The notes: generated from the sequence alone by a model not told the origin. A stretch of 64,000 nucleotides of DNA from Dyella subtropica (GCF_026283965.1 NZ_JAPDPD010000011.1:62001-126000), one strand, 5' to 3'; shown: positions 27,636 through 36,482, counted from the first letter of the stretch. Made by a program: numbers and translations.

Positions 27636-28534
27636 GACGTCGACGGCTCCCCATTCGGAGCGGACGCCTTCGGCCCGCGGAAGATCACGACCCCGAAACG
27701 GTCGCCAGCGTCGTTGATGGTGAGCCCGAACTGCTCCGCTAGGGCTTTGCGTTCGGCGCGAGCCTCTTCTCCCCGACCCTCCGCCATGGCGTTGATATGC
27801 TGCAAAGCCTGTTCGAACTCCAGCATTCTGGCTTCCGCAGCGGCAGCCTCCGCCTCGCACTGTTGGCGCAGGTAGTTGAGGTGCCCTTGCACACACTTGA
27901 AGATTGTCTCGACCGCATCGTGTCCCAATGGCGTCATGCTGAAAAACGAGGCGTCGCGCATGTAGCTGTAGCGATTGAGCAGCGTGTGTGCGCGGTCGAG
28001 TAAGCGCTCGATCCGCTCATGTTCCAGGGCCATTGTGGGCGGCTCCTCGCTCATCGACAGTTTTGTGCTGCGATGGGCAATGAAGTTGTCCCGGAACAGG
28101 GCTAAAGCGGCAACATCTGGGTCAGTCCGCGCGCACAGTGCAATGTCCGCGGCGACCCGGGCTGGTTCTGGTGCTACTGCGTCATCGGGCAGCCACTGCG
28201 CGAAGGGGTCGTCCGCCTGGCGCTGTGCCGCCGCCCCTTTCCCGAAGTAGTGGCGGTGGTCACTGGTGAGTAGGAGTAACGAACGAAGATGAAGGGCACT
28301 AGGCTCTTGGTCGAATACCCGGCACAAGCACGAAAGCGCTGTGCGCTGGTGCGCCTCTAGTGTGTAAAGCCAAAACGCCGAGCCTTCCGTATGTACCTCA
28401 GGCCACTGCTCCATCTGGGTCCGCAGTGCCTTCGCCTGGTCCCAAAAGATGTGCGCGTCCACCACATCACGGGCTAGCGCCATGAGTAGCGCGCTGAACT
28501 GCTCTTCAGTGACTGATCGGTTTTTGGGAGTCAT
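27632..28534 (-). CDS. AbiU2/HEPN-like protein (candidate abortive-infection factor)
   Basis: 300 residues from ATG 28534 (MTPKNRSVTEEQ); ATG 28591 is an in-frame alternative adding 19 residues. The N-terminal about 190 residues fit the AbiU2-type all-helical pattern: DVVDAHIFWDQAKALRTQ, LYTLEAHQRTALSCLCRVFD, and LFRDNFIAHRSTK. The last contains R-x5-H, compatible with the HEPN Rx4-6H ribonuclease motif. The C-terminal part is a long alanine/glutamate coiled coil (LRQQCEAEAAAAEARMLEFE...) followed by an FGLTIND tail. HEPN proteins often cleave RNA during phage infection or in toxin-antitoxin modules. A coupled 81-residue protein follows. The family call is from pattern, not alignment. Confidence 0.6.
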   Translation of the reverse strand: MTPKNRSVTEEQFSALLMALARDVVDAHIFWDQAKALRTQMEQWPEVHTEGSAFWLYTLEAHQRTALSCLCRVFDQEPSALHLRSLLLLTSDHRHYFGKGAAAQRQADDPFAQWLPDDAVAPEPARVAADIALCARTDPDVAALALFRDNFIAHRSTKLSMSEEPPTMALEHERIERLLDRAHTLLNRYSYMRDASFFSMTPLGHDAVETIFKCVQGHLNYLRQQCEAEAAAAEARMLEFEQALQHINAMAEGRGEEARAERKALAEQFGLTINDAGDRFGVVIFRGPKASAPNGEPSTS

Positions 28535-28656
28535 TGCGATACGCGCTTGTGGAGTGTGAATGTCGACTCCCCGTAAACGCACTCCATGCATAACTAGAGG
28601 CGGCCGGGTTGTTCTGATAGATTGCCCCGCTAGTCACTTTAGCGGTCCAGGTTCGC

Positions 28657-30390
28657 CTACGAGGCTGTTCCTTCCTCCGCGAGCGTTTCTTTTCCGGAGC
28701 GAGCTGCAATAAGCGGCATCCAGAACTGCGGGGCGAATGGCGTACGGAAATGCCGGCAGGCCATCATTACCAGTACGAACATGCCATGTCGTACGGCTGA
28801 AAATGCATCCAGTCCGACAATGGCATCGGATTCAAGCTTCCTGCCTTCACGGGCAATCAGATCGTTCACATCGAGGGGGAGCTGAATGGGAGCTTCCGTA
28901 GTCCCGCTTTCATACTGTGCAGGCTCGCGATACACGATTTGCTCAGTCGCTTCGTCTGCATACCAGAGCTGCAGACAAACGCCATTGAAAGAAGTGGATT
29001 GGGCGTTCTGCAGCATGCCATAGAGTTCGTCGTGGCCGAATACGACGCTCCAGTACATGATTGTCGGAACGAGCGTGCTCAGATCCTTCAGTTTGTCGAC
29101 TTCGCTCTGCGTCAGGTCCCCCATCTCGAGTGCGACCAAATCGTCAAACGAATCCGTCGCAATAGGAAAGCACGCCGATGTCCTAAAGGCGTAGGAAACA
29201 CGGTTTGCTATGGAGTCCAGCCATTCTTTGGCGTCATCGCTCTTTCCTGTCGCAGCAAGTAGCATAAAGGCAAGTGACAACTCGATCGAGTTGCCATCCA
29301 AACGAGGCGAACCCGACGATGGGTTGTTCTTTACAAGGCGTACGAGAACATCCGCGACCGCATTAGCGTTTTGAGCTGCGATACCACTGTTGTCGTCACT
29401 GGCATTTCGAATTTGTAAGAGCCCGATCTCCGCCAGAATGCCGATCTGCTCATAAACTTTGTCCGTCACGAGAACGTTTTCGCCCGCAAAGACGGAAAGC
29501 CCATCCTTGGCCAGAAAGTATGGCCGTAACTTGTGAAAATACGCTTCGCTAATACGACATTGAATCTGGTAAATATTCCAAAAGGCGGCCATTGCCGGCC
29601 TGTACTTGAGCAGATTTCGCGATCGAACGAACTCCCAAGCCCAAAGCGAGCATCTTTCACCGACCTTAAAGGCGTTGAGTAGATTTCCCTCCTCATTCGC
29701 CCACCGAAAGATAATCTCCAGTACGAGCGCGGCGGTCTTCATCTGGCGGATGAATCGCTTTCGTTGTGCGACGGTAACGTGTGCGTTGCCGTTATGGTTG
29801 TCGATCAGAAGCTTTCGAAGAAGCTTGTACGCGTGCCGAAGATCGTAGTCTCTCGAGCCAATCAGTGCGATGGCGCGACGTAGGTCTGCACGTTCCGAAG
29901 GATCGATTGCATACTCATCGAGAAGATGTTCTTCGATCAGATCTGCAAGGCGGTCACCTGACCAGAACTCGAAGGCCAAGCTACTGGTGGTGTGACCATC
30001 AACATAGCCCGTAAAGTCCTGCGTAGTCTCTTGCCTCAAATCTCCGGTGGAGCAGACCACCACTTTGACCGGCAAGCCCTTGTGCTCTGCGCGGACAGAA
30101 GTGCGAAGGTACGAGTCCTGAATTTGGTTCAACGTTGCCCGAATGGCATTGACACCGTCGTCCCAGTCTCTACGCCCTAGGTCACCGACCTTGAGCACAA
30201 AGAGGAATAGTGTCTTGATTCCGTGATCGTCCTTACCGACCGCTGCGACGTCCACGCCGTTCTGCCGTACACCAATCTGGGCGCGACTGATCGGGATGAT
30301 CTTCATCCGTGATAGAAGGTCAGGAAGAAGGCGATCCAGTTCCCCGGACTCCTTTAGCTGACTGAGGAACTCCTTAATAATCAGCTTCAT
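28657..30390 (-). CDS. Nuclease-like (PD-(D/E)XK-type N-terminus) protein with helical C-terminal half
   Basis: 577 residues. The first about 180 residues look like an Mrr-type restriction-endonuclease fold: an N-terminal helix, IGVRQNGVDVAAVG with Asp47, the strand LFLFVLKVGD with Lys67, then VKVVVCSTGDLRQ and LAFEFWSGDRLADLIEEHLL, a common ending in such domains. The usual E/Q before x-K is replaced (VLK), so catalysis is uncertain. The rest is helical with no recognised domain. Its ATG overlaps the stop of the upstream helical-repeat gene (ATGA), so the two are made together. This suggests a two-protein effector system, possibly antiphage; no characterised relative is recognised. Confidence 0.6.
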   Translation of the reverse strand: MKLIIKEFLSQLKESGELDRLLPDLLSRMKIIPISRAQIGVRQNGVDVAAVGKDDHGIKTLFLFVLKVGDLGRRDWDDGVNAIRATLNQIQDSYLRTSVRAEHKGLPVKVVVCSTGDLRQETTQDFTGYVDGHTTSSLAFEFWSGDRLADLIEEHLLDEYAIDPSERADLRRAIALIGSRDYDLRHAYKLLRKLLIDNHNGNAHVTVAQRKRFIRQMKTAALVLEIIFRWANEEGNLLNAFKVGERCSLWAWEFVRSRNLLKYRPAMAAFWNIYQIQCRISEAYFHKLRPYFLAKDGLSVFAGENVLVTDKVYEQIGILAEIGLLQIRNASDDNSGIAAQNANAVADVLVRLVKNNPSSGSPRLDGNSIELSLAFMLLAATGKSDDAKEWLDSIANRVSYAFRTSACFPIATDSFDDLVALEMGDLTQSEVDKLKDLSTLVPTIMYWSVVFGHDELYGMLQNAQSTSFNGVCLQLWYADEATEQIVYREPAQYESGTTEAPIQLPLDVNDLIAREGRKLESDAIVGLDAFSAVRHGMFVLVMMACRHFRTPFAPQFWMPLIAARSGKETLAEEGTAS

Positions 30391-32306
30391 TGATCTTTGG
30401 GTTCCGCACTAAGAATGAACTGCCTTCGCTGCAGATCGCTTCCGACCTTGTCGATCGACTCGCTGCGCGGGAGAGTCACAGAGTGAGATGCTGCAGACAT
30501 ATGCATCCTTTCACCGACTTCGCCGTTCCGCATCGAGAACGAAGAACGACCCGCTTTCAGGTGGATCGTGGTAACAAGCTGGCGAAAGACGGATTTCATA
30601 TTTGCTTCCTCAAAGGCAGCATTCATCATCCGCCGGTGCTCCTTTGTGAAACGATGCCGGTGCTCGGAAAGCGGCCGAAGCTCTTCGATTGTTGGGAGTG
30701 CATCGAGCGCATCGTAGTAATTCTTTAACGCCTCACGAATATCCTGTGCCAACTTCTTGATGGGCGCCTCATCCTCCGTGACAAGTACGGTCTCAAGGTG
30801 CTTTATCGTCGCCACGGGATAGTCGTATCCCACAAAGCTCGCCATCGCTTCTCGCACTAACAGATGGGTACGACTCTCTGCTGAGATGGTGTGTGTAAGC
30901 GACCAAATGAGAGAAATTTTCTGTTCCTCGCGGAGGACATTCGCCAGCACGCGGCGAGTCAGCTGCAGCAAGCCTGGCGGCGATAGGGCATCCAGAGTTG
31001 ACGTCGGAAACCTAAGGTCGTCTTTCCTATGCAAGCCTAGATCGTCGAGAAATTTTCTCGCCATCTGCTGTATGCCAGCGTCATCGCTAGTAAGCCATCT
31101 GGCAAGTAGTGCGCCTAGCGTTTCATCATCCTTGGCCAAGGCTTCAAATATCTGGGGAAGCTCTTCTGATAGCGAAGGGGAGGCATCAGAGTTGGTGGTT
31201 GCCCAGGTTCTCAACCATTCTAGGCAAATGTCTTTTTGATTCGTGAGATACAGGCCACTTAGGATATGGTCGACGCCGTGATAAGAACCTGCTTCCTGAT
31301 TGGCCTTGGCGGCCAGCAAGCGGAGCTTGTCGAGATACCAAGGCTGTGCTTTCAGATGCTCGACGCGATAGGCCAAGTGATCACCGATCTGGCGGGCAAT
31401 GTATGGCTTATCAAGTGCTGCGATCTCATCGATCAGTACGTGTCGATCGGTAGCAGTGCTGATTAGATTTAGGCCGGCACCTGTCGCGGCAACAATCTGT
31501 CGCTCATCATCTGAATGCAGTCCCGCACGGACTACTTCTAAGGCTTTATCGATCTCCTCGGCTGTGCCACCGTCCCAGTTCAGCAAGCCCAGGGCATCTA
31601 CGGCCGGCATTGAGACAAGTGGATTATGGTTCGCTACCAACTCATGGATGCGGGCGAGCCATGTAGCTCTATTGACGGAGACACCTTGGATGAGCGCTGT
31701 CCGCAGAAGAGGCGCTAGCGCCTCGGACGGGATGGCCAGACAACCCTTTACCACCTCGCCGATGGATGATGGATGCCCGTTCATCCATTCTCCAGCAGCG
31801 TGTTGCAGGAATCCTTGTGGGCCAACTAACCCGACCAAAATGAGCAGATTGGGTACGTCGATCTTGTCAAGAAGCGGCAAGCTCTCAGATATCCCCCTGG
31901 ATACGGAGAACCCACGCGCTCCGTCTTGAGCTGCCTTAACGGCGATCTGAAGAACGTCAATTTGGCCCGAGTTGTGAAGCTGTGCGAGGGCTAGTCCGCT
32001 GAGATTGTCTTTGCGCGCCGTGCCAGATTCGAGCCAGCAATGATGTAAGGCTTCGAATAGCGCCGTTGGTGTCTCAACCGCGGGACCGATGACTGCAGTC
32101 TGGATATGTCTTATCGCCCTTGTTGTCGCCTCTTCCGGGTTTCGGAAAGTCACCCTCTCATTTGAGAAATTACAGGCTCCGTCAATTTCGTCTGACGTCA
32201 GTCCTAGCTCCTCAACAGTGATGGAATCCGGCTTCGCTAAAGAGAGCCAAGCCAACTTGTCCAACTTGGGTTCGGACTCGCTCATGTTTGTTCGATGGCC
32301 TGTCAT
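30387..32306 (-). CDS. Large helical-repeat protein coupled to the nuclease-like gene
   Basis: 639 residues from ATG 32306; ATG 32285 (MSESEPKLDK) is nearly as good and the frame is open further upstream to 32492. The sequence is almost entirely alpha-helical with HEAT/armadillo-like spacing (LARIHELVANHNPLVSMPAV, ADALGLLNWDG-like units, LARWLTSDDAGIQQMARKFL). I see no ATPase, nuclease or membrane motif. The stop overlaps the start of the nuclease-like gene. It may be a scaffold or sensor for that protein. It is the fourth gene in a run of five on this strand (gap 28 bp from the DUF4238 gene). Confidence 0.6.
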   Translation of the reverse strand: MTGHRTNMSESEPKLDKLAWLSLAKPDSITVEELGLTSDEIDGACNFSNERVTFRNPEEATTRAIRHIQTAVIGPAVETPTALFEALHHCWLESGTARKDNLSGLALAQLHNSGQIDVLQIAVKAAQDGARGFSVSRGISESLPLLDKIDVPNLLILVGLVGPQGFLQHAAGEWMNGHPSSIGEVVKGCLAIPSEALAPLLRTALIQGVSVNRATWLARIHELVANHNPLVSMPAVDALGLLNWDGGTAEEIDKALEVVRAGLHSDDERQIVAATGAGLNLISTATDRHVLIDEIAALDKPYIARQIGDHLAYRVEHLKAQPWYLDKLRLLAAKANQEAGSYHGVDHILSGLYLTNQKDICLEWLRTWATTNSDASPSLSEELPQIFEALAKDDETLGALLARWLTSDDAGIQQMARKFLDDLGLHRKDDLRFPTSTLDALSPPGLLQLTRRVLANVLREEQKISLIWSLTHTISAESRTHLLVREAMASFVGYDYPVATIKHLETVLVTEDEAPIKKLAQDIREALKNYYDALDALPTIEELRPLSEHRHRFTKEHRRMMNAAFEEANMKSVFRQLVTTIHLKAGRSSFSMRNGEVGERMHMSAASHSVTLPRSESIDKVGSDLQRRQFILSAEPKDQ

Positions 32307-32334
32307 GTTCGGCGGGATAACAAGAGATGGGGCA

Positions 32335-33366
32335 TTAAAGTAGGAGCTCGGCTTCCGCCTGGCTCTGCTCTTGATGCCAGTTCTGCCAAGCGAGTTGTTC
32401 CTGTCGGAAGGTCGCGGGGCAGACCTTACGTGGACGGATAAGGTGGGCATCACCTTGCTCCTTGGCGAAAACAAAGCGGTCAGCGTGCTCAATGATCATT
32501 CGTCGCACCAGGTGTGCTGTACCTTCATCAAAGGCTGCGCCACGAGGGAAGGGCCGGCTGCCGATCTTGGTGTAGAGGAGATGCTTGGAGCTCAGGGGAA
32601 GAAGTATCTCGCCGTTGTTTCGCCCCCAGCCGCCCAGGAAATCGTAGTTTTGAGCATCCGAGAAATTAAGGCGAATGACCGGGTTGTCGCTAGTAGGCCA
32701 AGAGACGCCGTCTGGAGCGTGAAGGATTGTCCATCGGTGTGTCATTAAGCGCGATATGGTGCTAGTCAAAATATGTCGGGAAGATGCGAGCCATAGCTGC
32801 CGGCCGACGATAGTTTTAGCTTGGATTGTTCCCCCTCCGTCGGCGTTGCGGGCGATAGTGACCTTGAAAGGGAACAGGTCGTTTGTATCTCTCTTCGGCG
32901 CGGAGATATGGACTCCAAGACGAGCAGCCCTTTCAAGCTCTTCAACGGAGCTGGTCAGTATCTCGTTCATGAGAGGAAGCAGCGATTTGTGCTGTCGAGC
33001 AAGAAACTCCCTGAGGCGCACAGGTGTTCTTACATCCTGGGCCGCAAGAAATCTGATCAGCTGATTCCAATGCTGAGGACTGAGCCGCCCGCCATGGATA
33101 GCCCGGTCGATTGCTTCCTCGGCCGGACTTTCGAACTCGCGGTCTAGCCAACGTTCGAACTCGTCCGTCTCCCCCTGTCCGGCTACATACGTATACAAGT
33201 GTTGGTGAAACGCAATGCCTTTGATGGAGTGGTCTTTCCACAGAGGACAGTTGGCGCTGGGCACCAAGAGTCGGTACGTGGGTATTTTTCCATTGCGCGC
33301 CCATTGCTTCAAATAGAGCTTGGGTACGTAGTGATTGTCTTTGCGTAGTTGATCGCGAAGTTTCAA
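32335..33366 (-). CDS. DUF4238-domain protein
   Basis: 343 residues. The N-terminal DNHYVPKLYLKQWARNGKI is the hallmark of DUF4238 (HxxPxxYLxxFA). It is followed by a conserved acidic region (GETDEFERWLDREFESPAE) and a WPTSDNPVIRLN segment with LLPLSSKHLLY, also typical of the family. DUF4238 proteins are frequent in accessory and defence-rich regions of bacterial genomes, but their activity is unknown. It precedes the helical-repeat gene by 28 bp and follows the membrane-protein gene by 87 bp, so it is probably in the same transcript. Confidence 0.7.
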   Translation of the reverse strand: MKLRDQLRKDNHYVPKLYLKQWARNGKIPTYRLLVPSANCPLWKDHSIKGIAFHQHLYTYVAGQGETDEFERWLDREFESPAEEAIDRAIHGGRLSPQHWNQLIRFLAAQDVRTPVRLREFLARQHKSLLPLMNEILTSSVEELERAARLGVHISAPKRDTNDLFPFKVTIARNADGGGTIQAKTIVGRQLWLASSRHILTSTISRLMTHRWTILHAPDGVSWPTSDNPVIRLNFSDAQNYDFLGGWGRNNGEILLPLSSKHLLYTKIGSRPFPRGAAFDEGTAHLVRRMIIEHADRFVFAKEQGDAHLIRPRKVCPATFRQEQLAWQNWHQEQSQAEAELLL

Positions 33367-33453
33367 ACGCCCCCCTTTGGAGAAGTTCCTTGTTGCATGT
33401 GAGGTGATCTGTCATTTCCCCGAACCTGAGTGGCACGGAGATTTAGATTCCTT

Positions 33454-34161
33454 TCACTCAGAGCATCGTGTATCGCTAGCTTCGAGAAGAGCAAAATCGA
33501 TAGTCTGCTTCACCATGCGAATCGTGGTCTCATAGGAGCTTGCACCCACGCCGAAGAACAAGAAGATGAGAAATCCTCCAAAGATGCGAGGAAACGCTTC
33601 GTGCTTCAGTGCGTCAGAAACAACCGTAGAGAAGACCCAGTGAGATGCCGCCCAGACAAGGCCCGCCCAGCACACGCCGAGGATCCAATTGATGCGTGTA
33701 ATGCGTTGCGAATTCACGGCATCCATGACTGAGATCCCAGATTGAAGCAGCTTTATGGTTGCCTCATCTGAGGCGATAGACCGGATATGTGCTGCGAGCT
33801 GCGTTGTCTGTTTAGGGCGGATGCCAAGGTGTGTGAAATGGCTCGGCAAACGAAAAATCACTGACCCCGCTGCAAGGAGGGCGGCAACCACCCAGCCCTG
33901 AGATGATTGTAGGTTCGCAGCCGGCGATCCGCTTGTGATTAGTAGGACGATAAAGAGAACGGCCCACCAAGCGGGAATCAGTGCAAGGGCAAGGGCGAAC
34001 GACGCAATCTTCTCTTGCAAGCCAACCAGAATGAACCAGGGTACATGCACGATGGCGTCTAGTGCTGATTCCGCGTGTCGCCACTGGGTTTTGATGCGGG
34101 TGCCAATAACTAGCCGTTCGGCTTCCCTAACAATGGATACAGTTTCCTTAAAGATTGACAT
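33454..34161 (-). CDS. Four-TM membrane protein, unknown function
   Basis: 235 residues with a soluble start (MSIFKETVSIVREAERLVIG), four hydrophobic segments (IASFALALALIPAWWAVLFI; GWVVAALLAAGSVIF; INWILGVCWAGLVWAASHW; IFGGFLIFLFFGVGASS) and a soluble loop between the second and third that contains the helix TTQLAAHIRSIASDEATIKL. No family recognised. Membrane proteins beside soluble nuclease-like effectors occur in several defence modules, where they act as pores or sensors; here that is only analogy. It lies 33 bp downstream of the preceding gene. Confidence 0.6.
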   Translation of the reverse strand: MSIFKETVSIVREAERLVIGTRIKTQWRHAESALDAIVHVPWFILVGLQEKIASFALALALIPAWWAVLFIVLLITSGSPAANLQSSQGWVVAALLAAGSVIFRLPSHFTHLGIRPKQTTQLAAHIRSIASDEATIKLLQSGISVMDAVNSQRITRINWILGVCWAGLVWAASHWVFSTVVSDALKHEAFPRIFGGFLIFLFFGVGASSYETTIRMVKQTIDFALLEASDTRCSE

Positions 34162-34194
34162 TGTCCACCCTCTCTGTCACTTCCCCGGATTCAA

Positions 34195-34878
34195 TCAATG
34201 CGATGGTACAGACGCGGTGACTTTGGCGAAAATCTCAGCAAAAGTGCTCGTCGTGGATTTGGTCGCGGTCCAATAAGTTGTCCAGCGTATCTTTTTCAAG
34301 TTCGTAATCAATGACGCGATATCTGTTGCTGAGGCATTGAGCATATAGAGCTTCCTCAGTGTTTCCTCCCGAGGATGCTTGCCCGCCGGAAGAGGCCCCG
34401 CTCTGAGAAGATAGACCTTACTTGCTTCATCAAAGTATGACTTGCAGTTCGATTCAATAGCGCCCCTATCAGTCTTTATTGTGGCGATTTTTTCCTCGAG
34501 CGGGATCGAGGTTGGAATCATTCCATTGAGTTTGCTGAGAAAGCTCTCTAGGGCAAACGCCGGTCCTTGGGCCGCATCGTGAAGTCCGAGTTCGACTCTG
34601 ATCGCAGCCTCGTCCTGGCTGTTAAAGCGAACTTTGAAGTCGCCATTATTTTTATGGTTCCCTAGTAGCTTGAAGCGAAGCATCGTTTGAGTGCGAGCGA
34701 GAAGTATGAATAGTTCGAGATCGCCCCAAACGATTTTTCCGGACGAATTCGTTGCCATGAAAAGGAGGAAAACAAACCTTCCGTTACCATCTGCAAGCGT
34801 AAAGGCGATAGACGGCTCGTGCCTGTTGATGGCTTCAACGAAGGCTGGGTGAAGTCCCTTGAAGTTAAATTCTTTCAT
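34195..34878 (-). CDS. Hypothetical protein, first gene of the five-gene minus-strand run
   Basis: 227 residues, MKEFNFKGLHPAFVEAINRH at the start, then a beta-rich segment (FVFLLFMATNSSGKIVWGDL, FKLLGNHKNNGDFKVRF) and a helical C-terminal half. No known domain. The C-terminal region is threonine/serine rich (TTYWTATKSTTSTFAEIF). Short gaps from here to 28657 suggest one operon starting at about 34.9 kb; no promoter is obvious. Confidence 0.55.
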   Translation of the reverse strand: MKEFNFKGLHPAFVEAINRHEPSIAFTLADGNGRFVFLLFMATNSSGKIVWGDLELFILLARTQTMLRFKLLGNHKNNGDFKVRFNSQDEAAIRVELGLHDAAQGPAFALESFLSKLNGMIPTSIPLEEKIATIKTDRGAIESNCKSYFDEASKVYLLRAGPLPAGKHPREETLRKLYMLNASATDIASLITNLKKIRWTTYWTATKSTTSTFAEIFAKVTASVPSH

Positions 34879-35167
34879 CGCATCACTAGTCTCTGGGTGG
34901 CTTCGAAATGCTACCGAACAGTTGAAGAGCTACGGCGCGGCTATCCTTCTCGTGCCCGGTGGGACCCTTGAGGTCTGAAAGGAACATTTCCTTTGTGTTC
35001 AACCTCGACCTCCATGGTCCATAAGCCAGTCTCAAGGTGTGAGATTGACGGCCTTCCGCGGTCATGAGGACAAGAGGCGGCGATCTATCGAGGGCGTACT
35101 ATCGAAGCCCACAACCCTGGTTGGGCGTCCATTGGAGAGCCAACCCAAATCGCACTTGGTGAGTTCC

Positions 35168-35401
35168 ATGATTAATCATCGAGAAGAAGGCACTGCGAAA
35201 TTGATCGCAGTGGTTCAACGAATGGTCGAGGAAAGCGGAGATCCGGTTAACTTCGATGCGGAGCATTGGGTCCGGGCTTGGTTGGATACGCCACTTCCAG
35301 CTTTGGGAAATCATCTGCCCATCTCTTATCTGGATTCTGATGGCGGCCTGGAGTTGTTGGAGTCTTTGCTGATTAGAACGCAGTCCGGTGCCTTCTCCTA
35401 G
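35168..35401 (+). CDS. MbcA/ParS/Xre-type antitoxin toxin-binding domain protein, no toxin gene
   Basis: 77 residues from ATG 35168; an in-frame extension to 35039 adds a low-complexity basic stretch. The C-terminal 45 residues fit the MbcA/Xre (DUF2384-type) toxin-binding domain: FDAEHWVRAWLDTPLPALG, PISYLDSDGGLELLESLL and a final GAFS. Such domains normally cap a RES-domain toxin encoded immediately downstream. None is present: the next gene is 570 bp away and unrelated. The N-terminal HTH of full Xre antitoxins is also missing, so this is an orphan or reduced antitoxin. Confidence 0.6.
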   Translation: MINHREEGTAKLIAVVQRMVEESGDPVNFDAEHWVRAWLDTPLPALGNHLPISYLDSDGGLELLESLLIRTQSGAFS

Positions 35402-35972
35402 GCCAAGTCGTCATTCGTTAGTGACTGCTCCCGCGAGACCTTTGGGCTTGCGCGGTGGGGCCGCCCCATTCTGGCTATTACCCTGAGTTATTCGTTCATG
35501 TGGCGTTTAGGCTGGGGTCGCAGTTACGGGAATTTTGACCGCCCATACGTCCCAGGCCTTTCACACGGGAAAGCACAAGCATTGCCTTGTCTAAGACGTT
35601 GATTAAATGGCTTATCTTGGCATTCTCGAGTGGTTTGCGATCCGTCTCATTATGTGCGAGATGCATAAGTCGCACGTGCAAAATATCTCATATTAAACAA
35701 ATGCTTAGAATTTCTTGGCGGAGTTGAGCCGCTAGCTGGTGTTATGGCACCTTCGGAACGAGGAATCCCAGAGTTTCTCGGGAGATCTAGTCCGGGAAGC
35801 GGGGGGCGCTTTCGAACCGGCAAATGACAGAGCAGTTGGTAAGGCGCTTGCTCGCGCAGGTTTTGCCTAGCCATTACGAGCCGAGACTGAAACACGCTGG
35901 CAGGAGTGCTAGAACCGCGACACAGCGCGACTAGCTGCGATTAAGTGCGACTTAGCTCAGAGGAGTGCGGAG
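35402..35972. other. Long spacer before the transposition genes
   Basis: No gene supported. It contains the inverted repeat GTGCGA ... TCGCAC at about 35655-35676 and the phased YGCGA boxes at 35916-35950. By analogy with Tn7, where tnsA starts next to the right end, one transposon end is expected in this spacer. I could not identify a terminal TGT and a matching inverted end. Confidence 0.4.
35916..35955 (+). promoter_or_regulatory. Four helically phased YGCGA boxes upstream of the excisionase-like gene
   Basis: CGCGA, CGCGA, TGCGA and TGCGA end at 35920, 35930, 35940 and 35950, an exact 10-bp period, i.e. the same DNA face. The last box is flanked by TAAG and CTTA. The array ends 18 bp before ATG 35973, so it is a good candidate operator for the encoded DNA-binding protein or for transposition factors. 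Confidence 0.55.
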
Positions 35973-36245
35973 ATGGCTGGCATCCCAAATGTGTCTCTGG
36001 AAATCGACAGCTATCTTCCGAAGGCTCCACTACTGACTGCTGCTGAGACAGCGCGCTTGCTTGGATACCCCACAACGGGCGCCCTTGCGAAAGCGCGACA
36101 GACAGGTCGCCTTCCTATCGAAATGTTCCAAGTGCCGGGGCGCCGCGGATGGTTTGCGGCTACTCCAAAGGTACGGGCATGGCTTCAAGCGGTCATGAAT
36201 GGAGACACGGCCGCAGTGATTTTGCCGAAGGAGGTCCAGCCATGA
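35973..36245 (+). CDS. Excisionase-like winged-helix DNA-binding protein
   Basis: 90 residues with a GAGGAG site upstream. After a short leader the sequence LLTAAETARLLGYPTTGALA is a MerR/Xis-type helix-turn-helix start, and the GRRGWFAATPKVRAWL segment resembles the wing and following helix of excisionase/AlpA-like proteins, although the usual polar wing residues differ. It precedes the TnsAB gene and is separated from it by two hairpins. It may regulate the transposition operon or help shape the transposon end. Confidence 0.6.
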   Translation: MAGIPNVSLEIDSYLPKAPLLTAAETARLLGYPTTGALAKARQTGRLPIEMFQVPGRRGWFAATPKVRAWLQAVMNGDTAAVILPKEVQP

Positions 36246-36249
36246 GCGG

Positions 36250-36312
36250 GTAGCGCGCATTTTTGAGCGCTACAAATAACGAAGCCTCGCGTGATCAGAC
36301 GCGAGGCTCGTT
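36250..36312 (+). terminator. Tandem hairpins after the excisionase-like gene
   Basis: GTAGCGC (36250-36256) pairs with GCGCTAC (36267-36273) around an AT-rich loop. Then AACGAAGCCTCGCGT (36278-36292) pairs with ACGCGAGGCTCGTT (36299-36312), leaving a 6-nt loop and one bulge. The second stem is very stable but has no U-tract, so it could attenuate read-through into tnsAB instead of being a simple terminator. Confidence 0.55.
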
Positions 36313-36482
36313 GCGTAGGTGAAGCTTTCTGAGTTGCTTCCCCTTCATTTGTAGTGCCTTCCCAGCGTCACGTCAAGCACTTCGCCGCTTTCGCGGTGCG
36401 AGCCGTCCGCGCGTGCCTGGCATCTAGCGAAGGTTCTACCGTCGCTTGGATCCCTTGTGCGCCTCCGTGAGGAAGTCAGCAC

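Noticed and set aside
35690-35900. Possible tRNA or attachment site in the spacer before the transposition genes
   Set aside because: A GGTTCGAA-like T-loop string occurs on the minus strand, but no T-stem, acceptor stem or anticodon arm can be formed around it.
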